Below, one piece after another: positions 6,832 to 11,404 of a stretch of 11,404 nucleotides of DNA. The notes beneath the pieces were generated by a model, which saw only the letters and a program-made list of their open reading frames with translations, was not told the DNA's origin and made no database searches. The stretch covers positions 1-11,404 of the forward strand of contig JASLIW010000070.1 in the NCBI GenBank assembly GCA_030152865.1. Direction: 5' to 3'. Position 1 is the first letter of the stretch. Each line of letters starts with the position of its first letter. The position numbers and the translations under genes were made by a program. The stretch comes from Bacteroides sp. GTDB taxonomy: Bacteria > Bacteroidota > Bacteroidia > Bacteroidales > Bacteroidaceae.

Positions 6832-6905
6832 AGCCTCTTGTCGGATTCGAACCAACGACCCCGAGATTACAAATCACGTGCTCTGGCCAACTGAGCTAAA
6901 GAGGC
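6832..6905 (-). tRNA. tRNA-Thr (anticodon TGT)
   Basis: Read on the minus strand, the acceptor stem is GCCTCTT/AAGAGGC (6899-6905 with 6833-6839). The D stem is GCTC/GAGC, and the anticodon arm holds TTTGTAA with TGT as anticodon. The T arm has the normal GGTTCGAATC core. The anticodon stem CGTGA/TCTCG contains one T-T mismatch. The discriminator is T (6832) and CCA is not encoded. The 5' end lies four bases after the 3' end of the SRP RNA, so both are cut from one transcript. Confidence 0.97.
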
Positions 6906-6909
6906 GGGT

Positions 6910-7005
6910 GGGTAAGCAATCTATATCGCGCCGCTACAACCTGCTACCTTTGCTGCGATCAAGCCCTGGAGGATTCACAGGGAGCTGGCCGTATAGGACT
7001 TACCC
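6910..7005 (-). ncRNA. ffs: Signal recognition particle RNA, small bacterial type (4.5S)
   Basis: On the minus strand a 96-base segment begins GGGTAAG and ends CTTACCC, which pair perfectly as the terminal stem, followed inward by CTATA/TATAG. The apical part carries the SRP helix 8 signature: CCTGTGAATCCTCCAGGGC, then a loop, then GCAGCAAAGG and TAGCAGG. The outer CCTG pairs with CAGG, and the AGCA-type internal loop that binds Ffh is present. This RNA works with the Ffh GTPase and the FtsY receptor to target membrane proteins co-translationally. The apical loop reads TTGATC (6957-6962 on the + strand) instead of the usual GGAA. A consensus promoter lies 13 bases upstream and tRNA-Thr follows after four bases. 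Identification is from memory of the motif, not a covariance search; the ends are inferred from the terminal stem. Confidence 0.83.
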
Positions 7006-7017
7006 TTATTTGCATTG

Positions 7018-7048
7018 CAAAGGTACATGATATTTTTAAATCTACAAA
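7018..7048 (-). promoter_or_regulatory. Consensus promoter of the SRP RNA-tRNA-Thr operon
   Basis: On the minus strand TTTG (7048-7045), 19 bases, TACCTTTG (7025-7018): the exact Bacteroidetes consensus. Transcription would start near 7011, about six bases before the SRP RNA terminal stem. Confidence 0.9.
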
Positions 7049-7193
7049 TTCTTCAGAAAGTTTTTTTACATCAAAACCCTAACCCGCTGACTATAAAAGA
7101 ATTATTTTTTACATTTTAGATAGCCACGACAGCCCCCTCTTGGTTTCACAGAAGATTTCCAAAGACTATTCCTAAAATAAGGTGTTTTATTTA

Positions 7194-7201
7194 TACCTTT
7201 G
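7194..7201 (+). promoter_or_regulatory. -7 element for the DUF4199-glycosyltransferase unit
   Basis: TACCTTTG matches TAnnTTTG exactly; no TTTG is found at the -33 position. A start site near 7208 would leave almost no leader before the ATG at 7211 or 7216, which argues that translation begins at the in-frame ATG at 7225. Confidence 0.55.
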
Positions 7202-7215
7202 CCTTATATTATGCA

Positions 7216-7791
7216 ATGCAATTTATGAAACAAGGAAAAACAAATATACAGCAGTATGCCATGTACTTTGGTACTTATATGGGCGTGTATTGGATCTTAA
7301 AGTTTATTTTATTCCCACTCGGGTTTACAATTCCTTTCTTACAGTTCCTTTTTATTGGGCTTACCTTGGGTGTGCCTTTTATGGGATATTATTATTTGAA
7401 AATTTACAGAGATAAGATTTGTGGGGGAAGTATATCCTTTAGCAAAGCATTTATCTTTACTGTTATGCTGTATGTCTTTGCTTCACTACTTACTGCTGTA
7501 GCACACTTTGTTTACTTCCAGTTTATAGATCAAGGCTTCATAATAGAAAATATCACCTTTATTATTAATCAGTTTTTAGAGCAGGTAGACGAGGTCCCTA
7601 ACCTCAGTGAAACAGACGTAGAGCTAATGCATACCTCAGCCAACGAGGTAATAAATACACTCGCCAAAATGAGTGCAGTAGATACGACCTTTAATTACAT
7701 GTCTAGAAACATATTTGGAGGTATTATATTAGCCTTAATCACAGCATTAATTGGACAACGTCGACCTAAAATAACACAAGGAGAAATTTAA
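7216..7791 (+). CDS. DUF4199 domain-containing membrane protein
   Basis: A 191-residue inner-membrane protein of the DUF4199 family, common in Bacteroidetes and often encoded just before a GT2 glycosyltransferase, as here (5-base gap). Predicted membrane helices are at about 12-33, 40-62, 75-100 and 164-181, with a hydrophilic segment at 120-160 between the third and fourth. The YYYLKIYRDKICGGSISFSKAF block between helices two and three is the recognisable part of the family. No enzymatic motif is visible and the family has no established function; the gene pairing suggests a role with the glycosyltransferase at the membrane. The internal ATG at 7225 (MKQGKTN) is a likely alternative start, because the probable promoter lies only 15 to 22 bases before the ATG at 7216. 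Confidence 0.85.
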   Translation: MQFMKQGKTNIQQYAMYFGTYMGVYWILKFILFPLGFTIPFLQFLFIGLTLGVPFMGYYYLKIYRDKICGGSISFSKAFIFTVMLYVFASLLTAVAHFVYFQFIDQGFIIENITFIINQFLEQVDEVPNLSETDVELMHTSANEVINTLAKMSAVDTTFNYMSRNIFGGIILALITALIGQRRPKITQGEI

Positions 7792-7796
7792 TAACT

Positions 7797-8747
7797 ATGG
7801 ATATTTCTGTTGTTATACCCTTATATAATGAAGAAGAGTCACTCCCTGAACTCCACGAATGGATAAAACGGGTTATGGACGAGAATCAATTTTCATATGA
7901 ACTTATCTTCATCGATGATGGTAGCAAAGATAAATCGTGGCAAATTATAGAAAACCTCCAAGATAATTATGCTGAGGTTAGAGGAATAAAGTTTAGAAGA
8001 AATTATGGGAAGTCTGCTGCTTTGTTCTGTGGCTTTGAGGAGGCACAGGGCGATGTGGTGATTACTATGGATGCAGATTTGCAAGATAGTCCTGATGAGA
8101 TTCCAGAGCTCTACCGCATGATACAAGAAGAAGATTACGATCTTGTTTCGGGCTGGAAGAAAAAAAGATATGATCCCCTATCCAAGACTATTCCCACTAA
8201 ACTGTTTAATGCTACTGCTCGAACAGTATCTGGCATCAAAAACCTACATGACTTCAACTGTGGTTTGAAGGCTTATAAAAACAAGCTCATCAAAAACATA
8301 GAAGTTTATGGGGAGATGCATCGCTACATCCCATTTATAGCTAAGGAGGCTGGCTTTACTAAAATAGGAGAAAAGGTGGTACAACACCGTCCTCGTAAAT
8401 ATGGTAAAACCAAATTTGGGTTCAGCCGATTCATCAATGGTTACTTGGACTTACTAACTCTTTGGTTTCTCTCCAAATTTGGGGTGCGACCCATGCATTT
8501 TTTTGGCTTATTGGGTACTATCATGTTTATATTAGGATTTATCGCTGTAGTAATCGTAGGGGTTACCAAAATTTATCAGATGAAGATGAATCTTGAATAT
8601 AGACTCGTTACTGAATCCCCATACTTTTACCTATCTTTGACCACCATGATTATTGGTTGTCAGCTCTTTTTGGCAGGTTTTGTTGCTGAATTGATAGCTA
8701 GAAATTCTACAGAAAGAAATAAATACCAAATAGAAAAAATAATTTAA
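7797..8747 (+). CDS. Family 2 glycosyltransferase, DPM1/GtrB-like, membrane anchored
   Basis: A 316-residue GT2 enzyme of the kind that moves a sugar from a nucleotide donor to a polyprenyl phosphate at the cytoplasmic face of the inner membrane. The GT-A domain shows SVVIPLYNEEESL (4-16), the DDGS nucleotide-binding block (40-43), the metal-binding DADLQD (92-97) with its DxD-type acidic pair, DFNCGLKAY (152-160), and the RPRKYGKTKFGFSRF acceptor region (198-212). Two C-terminal membrane helices (about 231-256 and 277-301) match GtrB/ArnC-like members. Length is typical. It starts 5 bases after DUF4199, which suggests translational coupling. The sugar donor and the glycan it feeds are not evident from the neighbours. 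Confidence 0.94.
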   Translation: MDISVVIPLYNEEESLPELHEWIKRVMDENQFSYELIFIDDGSKDKSWQIIENLQDNYAEVRGIKFRRNYGKSAALFCGFEEAQGDVVITMDADLQDSPDEIPELYRMIQEEDYDLVSGWKKKRYDPLSKTIPTKLFNATARTVSGIKNLHDFNCGLKAYKNKLIKNIEVYGEMHRYIPFIAKEAGFTKIGEKVVQHRPRKYGKTKFGFSRFINGYLDLLTLWFLSKFGVRPMHFFGLLGTIMFILGFIAVVIVGVTKIYQMKMNLEYRLVTESPYFYLSLTTMIIGCQLFLAGFVAELIARNSTERNKYQIEKII

Positions 8748-8755
8748 ACAGAAAT

Positions 8756-9259
8756 ATGAATAAAAGATACTCCTTTTTATTCTCCACTATCCTTTCTATC
8801 ATTGGCCTAGGCCTACTGCTAGTTAGCTGCTCTGAAGATAGTGATTGCTCCATGACTGCACGTCCTTATATGGTGTGTAAAACTTATAAGTATGGAGCTG
8901 TACAAGATATCGTGCTGCCAGACACACTGGCCTACTTAACGGTAAAAGCATTAGAAACAGACTCTATTCTTTACAATAAAGGGCAGAACATTTCGAGCCT
9001 AGATATTCCCTTAAGATACACCAAAGATGAGACTGCAATAGTTTTAGAGTATAGCGATGATCCTGACGATATAGATATTATCCGTATTGCCCATGAGAGT
9101 ACTCCTTTCTTTATCTCTATTGAATGTGGTTACCAAATACGTCAAGAGATAAAAGAAATTACCTCCTACACTAAAAATCGCCTAGACAAGGTGATTCTAA
9201 GAAATAAAGAAGCTAACAGTTATGGTAAAGAAAATGTCCAACTTATCTTCCGCAATTAA
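8756..9259 (+). CDS. DUF6452 family lipoprotein
   Basis: A 167-residue predicted lipoprotein: the N-terminal helix (residues 6-22) is followed by the lipobox LVSC with Cys25 as lipidation site, so the mature protein would be anchored in the envelope. The rest is mainly beta strand, with a conserved early cysteine (Cys31) in DCSMTARPYM, a second at Cys41, and a CGYQIRQEI block near the C-terminus. I recognise it as DUF6452 from its motif order and from its partner DUF6048 directly downstream; the two are commonly adjacent in Bacteroidales. Function is unknown. The gene starts 8 bases after the glycosyltransferase, so all are probably co-transcribed. Confidence 0.8.
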   Translation: MNKRYSFLFSTILSIIGLGLLLVSCSEDSDCSMTARPYMVCKTYKYGAVQDIVLPDTLAYLTVKALETDSILYNKGQNISSLDIPLRYTKDETAIVLEYSDDPDDIDIIRIAHESTPFFISIECGYQIRQEIKEITSYTKNRLDKVILRNKEANSYGKENVQLIFRN

Positions 9260-10016
9260 GCTTACACTTTTTTTATTAGTGGGATTAAGTGTATCTGCTA
9301 CAGCCCAAGAGGATCAGCAGAAGAAAAAGCAGGACGAGATAGAACGCCCTTCACTGATAGATCAATCTACAGTGCCTTTTTTTAATGGGATTTTTATTGG
9401 CTATGATTTGCTTGGCCCTATCTATAAGGTTTACTCAGACGACTACCTAACTACAGAGTTCAGCATAGATGTAAACTTAAAAAACAGAATCTTTCCTGTT
9501 CTTGAGCTTGGCTATGGCAACACTAACAAGTGGAGTGATAATGGTATTCAATATAAAACAAAAGCTCCTTACTTTCGTTTGGGTGCTGACTATAATTTTC
9601 TTTATAAGAAGCATAAAAACAACCACCTGACTGTAGGCTTACGTTACGCATTTACGACCTTTGATTTTGATATTGATAACCTCTCACTAGAGGATGGCGT
9701 ATGGGGAGATCAAATTCAAAACCCTGGCATTCATGATGATGTCTGGAATGAGTCTTTCCCTATGGACAAGCAATCGCTCTCAAGTAGTATGCACTGGTTG
9801 GAATTTGTCGTGGGGGTTCGTACTTCTATCTGGAAAAACCTATATATGGGCTGGTCCTTGCGCTTTAAGTACCGCCTTTCTATCCAAGAGAATGACTTTG
9901 GTGATCCTTGGTATGTTCCAGGTTTTGGTATCAATAAAGGGACAAGATTTGGAGTAAACTACTCGATCATCTACCGTATTCCAAGCAAAAAATCGAAGAA
10001 AATCAAAGCATTATGA
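9222..10016 (+). CDS. DUF6048 family envelope protein (probable outer-membrane beta barrel)
   Basis: A 264-residue exported protein. A signal peptide covers residues about 5-28, with a likely cut after ATA in SATAQED. The remainder alternates polar and aromatic residues in strands, for example FNGIFIGYDLLGPIYKVY, FPVLELGYGNTN, APYFRLGADYNFLY and HLTVGLRYAFTTFDF, as in small outer-membrane beta barrels, and it ends in GVNYSIIYRIP before a basic tail. This fits DUF6048, the usual neighbour of DUF6452. The ATG at 9222 overlaps the previous gene by 38 bases; the ATG at 9234 (MSNLSS) is an equally good start and gives a more normal signal peptide. Its stop overlaps the next start in ATGA. No function is established. 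Confidence 0.8.
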   Translation: MVKKMSNLSSAIKLTLFLLVGLSVSATAQEDQQKKKQDEIERPSLIDQSTVPFFNGIFIGYDLLGPIYKVYSDDYLTTEFSIDVNLKNRIFPVLELGYGNTNKWSDNGIQYKTKAPYFRLGADYNFLYKKHKNNHLTVGLRYAFTTFDFDIDNLSLEDGVWGDQIQNPGIHDDVWNESFPMDKQSLSSSMHWLEFVVGVRTSIWKNLYMGWSLRFKYRLSIQENDFGDPWYVPGFGINKGTRFGVNYSIIYRIPSKKSKKIKAL

Positions 10017-11038
10017 GTTCTAAACTAAAAAAGTCGAGTCTATTTTGGATTCTACTCCTTGCACTTGGTTCTATCTGGATCATCCGAAAGAATCAACCCG
10101 ATAATCAGTACAAAACTATACAAGGACCTATCTTTGGTACAATCTACCAAATCAAATACCAATCGAGTGAAGATTTACAAGCAGAGGTCAGGGAAGAGCT
10201 AAATCGTTTTGACTACTCACTCTCCCCCTTCAAAGAGCAATCTATTATCTCGAAAGTGAATCGAAATGAAGAGGTGGAGCTTGACAGCCTCTTTATCAAT
10301 GTATTCAATCGTTCAGAAGAGATTTCCAAGCTCAGCGATGGTGCTTTTGACATAACTGTAGCACCACTAATCAATGCTTGGGGCTTTGGGTTTAAGCAGG
10401 GTATTTATCCTGACTCCCTACAAGTTGATAGTTTGTTACAATATACTGGTTATCAAACAGTCAAGCTGGAGAAGGGAAAAGTTATAAAGCAGAATCCAGA
10501 GACTATTCTCAATTGTAGTGCCATAGCCAAAGGCTACTCCGTAGATATTATCGGCGATTTACTCCATGCTAAAGGAATAAAAAACTACATGATAAATATC
10601 GGAGGAGAGGTCTTAGCCAAAGGGGTCAATGGTAAAAATGAACCTTGGCAGATTGGTATTAATAAACCCACCGATGATTCTTTATCTATCAATCAGGACC
10701 TAGAAATGATTGTATCACTCAAGGATAAAGCCTTGGCTACTTCGGGTAATTATAGAAACTTCTACATCAAAGATGGGAAGAAATATGCTCATACCATCAA
10801 TCCTAAGACAGGCTACCCTGTACAACACAATATTCTTTCAGCTACCGTATTGGCAGATGATTGTATGACTGCAGATGCTTTAGCCACCACTTTTATGGTA
10901 CTCGGGTTGGAGCAATCTTTGGAGCTATTGAAGCAAGTCCCTCAGGTAGAAGCCTGTTTTATCTACACAGACGAGGAGCATGAATACGCCATATACCTAA
11001 CTGAAGGCATGAAGCAAATGGTCGTACCAGCAAACTAA
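10013..11038 (+). CDS. apbE: FAD:protein FMN transferase (ApbE family)
   Basis: A 341-residue ApbE enzyme, which uses FAD to attach FMN covalently to a threonine of target proteins such as the NqrB/NqrC and RnfD/RnfG subunits of Na+-pumping complexes, on the periplasmic side. Family motifs in order: DGAFDITVAPL (109-119), AIAKGYSVD (170-178), NIGGEV (195-200), ATSGNY (242-247), HTINPKTGYP (260-269) and DDCMTADALAT (282-292), whose Asp288 is the usual metal ligand. Length is normal. The N-terminus has a single hydrophobic helix (about 8-24) without a lipobox cysteine, so it is probably membrane tethered by an uncleaved helix, unlike the many ApbE lipoproteins. The ATGA overlap with DUF6048 suggests translational coupling. 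No nqr or rnf genes are in view. Confidence 0.94.
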   Translation: MSSKLKKSSLFWILLLALGSIWIIRKNQPDNQYKTIQGPIFGTIYQIKYQSSEDLQAEVREELNRFDYSLSPFKEQSIISKVNRNEEVELDSLFINVFNRSEEISKLSDGAFDITVAPLINAWGFGFKQGIYPDSLQVDSLLQYTGYQTVKLEKGKVIKQNPETILNCSAIAKGYSVDIIGDLLHAKGIKNYMINIGGEVLAKGVNGKNEPWQIGINKPTDDSLSINQDLEMIVSLKDKALATSGNYRNFYIKDGKKYAHTINPKTGYPVQHNILSATVLADDCMTADALATTFMVLGLEQSLELLKQVPQVEACFIYTDEEHEYAIYLTEGMKQMVVPAN

Positions 11039-11060
11039 GAAAATAAAAGGCTTAAATCAT

Positions 11061-11100
11061 AAAAGCTCCAAGTATTTAAACCTGGAGCTTTTTTATTTTT
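11061..11100. terminator. Terminator between apbE and the convergent gene
   Basis: AAAAGCTCCA (11061-11070) pairs with TGGAGCTTTT (11083-11092) around a 12-base loop, followed on the + strand by a T-rich run. The A-run on the left arm makes it usable in the other direction too, where it lies about 20 bases after the stop of the minus-strand gene. Confidence 0.9.
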
Positions 11101-11119
11101 CACAAATACGAATTTGTTT

Positions 11120-11404
11120 CTACTTCTCTTCTTGTTTGACCCGCTCAATATAAGCTAAGGGCTCTCCTTTATTGATCCGATCACCTTGTTGGGCCACAAC
11201 CTCTATTATTCTGCCCTCAAAGTTGGCCATAACTGGGCGGTGTTCTCCCCAACTAGTGGTAATATAGCAGAATACATCATCGGGCTTATAATACTTTCCT
11301 ACGGCTGGCGCCATTGAAGGTGCATCCACATCAATTTCCCAAATAAGCTGTCCCTTGACATCAGCACATAGAGGTTCATATTTAGCACGTTTGACAGCTA
11401 GTAT
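11120..11404 (-). CDS. Biotin/lipoyl-like domain protein, C-terminal part (possible pyruvate carboxylase or oxaloacetate decarboxylase subunit)
   Basis: The frame is open to the window edge, so only the last 94 codons are seen; the GTG at 11329 is internal and not a start. The visible part runs AKYEPLCADVKGQLIWEID, then VDAPSMAPAVGKYYKPDDVFCYITTSWGEHRPVMANFEGRI and a second half IIEVVAQQGDRINKGEPLAYIE. The latter has the shape of a biotinyl/lipoyl barrel hammerhead (turn, EVxxxxGDxxxKGxxLxxIE). At the hairpin where biotin proteins carry EAMKM, this sequence reads RPVMANF, so no lysine is available for modification. I infer a degenerate domain at the C-terminus of a biotin-dependent carboxylase or decarboxylase subunit; the family name is tentative and the rest of the gene lies outside the window. 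Confidence 0.65.
   Translation of the reverse strand: MLAVKRAKYEPLCADVKGQLIWEIDVDAPSMAPAVGKYYKPDDVFCYITTSWGEHRPVMANFEGRIIEVVAQQGDRINKGEPLAYIERVKQEEK

Noticed and set aside
7182..7415. 77-codon + frame overlapping the DUF4199 start
   Set aside because: It begins upstream of the probable promoter element at 7194-7201 and is an out-of-frame reading of the DUF4199 gene.
1..11404. CRISPR array, IS element, phage or defence island
   Set aside because: No regularly spaced repeats, transposase, integrase, phage structural gene or recognisable defence gene set is visible; the degenerate nuclease-like protein alone is not enough to claim a defence system.

Overview
The window looks like chromosomal DNA of a Bacteroidetes bacterium, most likely order Bacteroidales. 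Three promoters match the sigma-ABfr layout of that phylum exactly (TTTG, 19 bases, TAnnTTTG). There are almost no Shine-Dalgarno sites. Several genes belong to families I know mainly or only from this group (DUF4199 next to a GT2 glycosyltransferase, and the DUF6452-DUF6048 pair). Genus cannot be decided from the sequence alone.

Left part (1-3515, all + strand): the 3' end of a CapA-type polyglutamate synthesis protein; tRNA-His with its own promoter and terminator; about 400 bases without a credible gene; a LysE-family exporter; then a ROK sugar kinase followed 19 bases later by a small hotdog thioesterase of the fluoroacetyl-CoA thioesterase (FlK) type. A perfect 17-bp hairpin at 3519-3559 ends this unit and also the convergent gene.

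Middle (3538-7048): a large minus-strand gene for a 729-residue protein with a region resembling a PD-(D/E)XK nuclease whose catalytic residues appear to be replaced; a solitary rfbC with a strong promoter; a gene-free stretch with two terminator hairpins that may bound a small RNA; and, on the minus strand, a compact non-coding operon of one consensus promoter, an RNA I read as the small bacterial SRP RNA (ffs), tRNA-Thr(TGT) four bases later, and a terminator.

Right part (7194-11038, + strand): DUF4199 membrane protein and GT2 glycosyltransferase 5 bases apart, then a DUF6452 lipoprotein, a DUF6048 envelope protein and an ApbE-type FAD:protein FMN transferase, with gaps of 8 bases or less or with overlaps. 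They may form one envelope-related transcription unit ending at the hairpin at 11061-11100. The window closes on the minus-strand 3' end of a gene with a biotin/lipoyl-like domain, perhaps a carboxylase or decarboxylase subunit.

Most of the window is ordinary housekeeping and envelope gene content, with no phage, IS element, CRISPR array or obvious defence system. The points most worth a second look are the SRP RNA with a non-GGAA apical loop joined to tRNA-Thr, the possible orphan small RNA after rfbC, and the 729-residue protein with a seemingly dead nuclease core.
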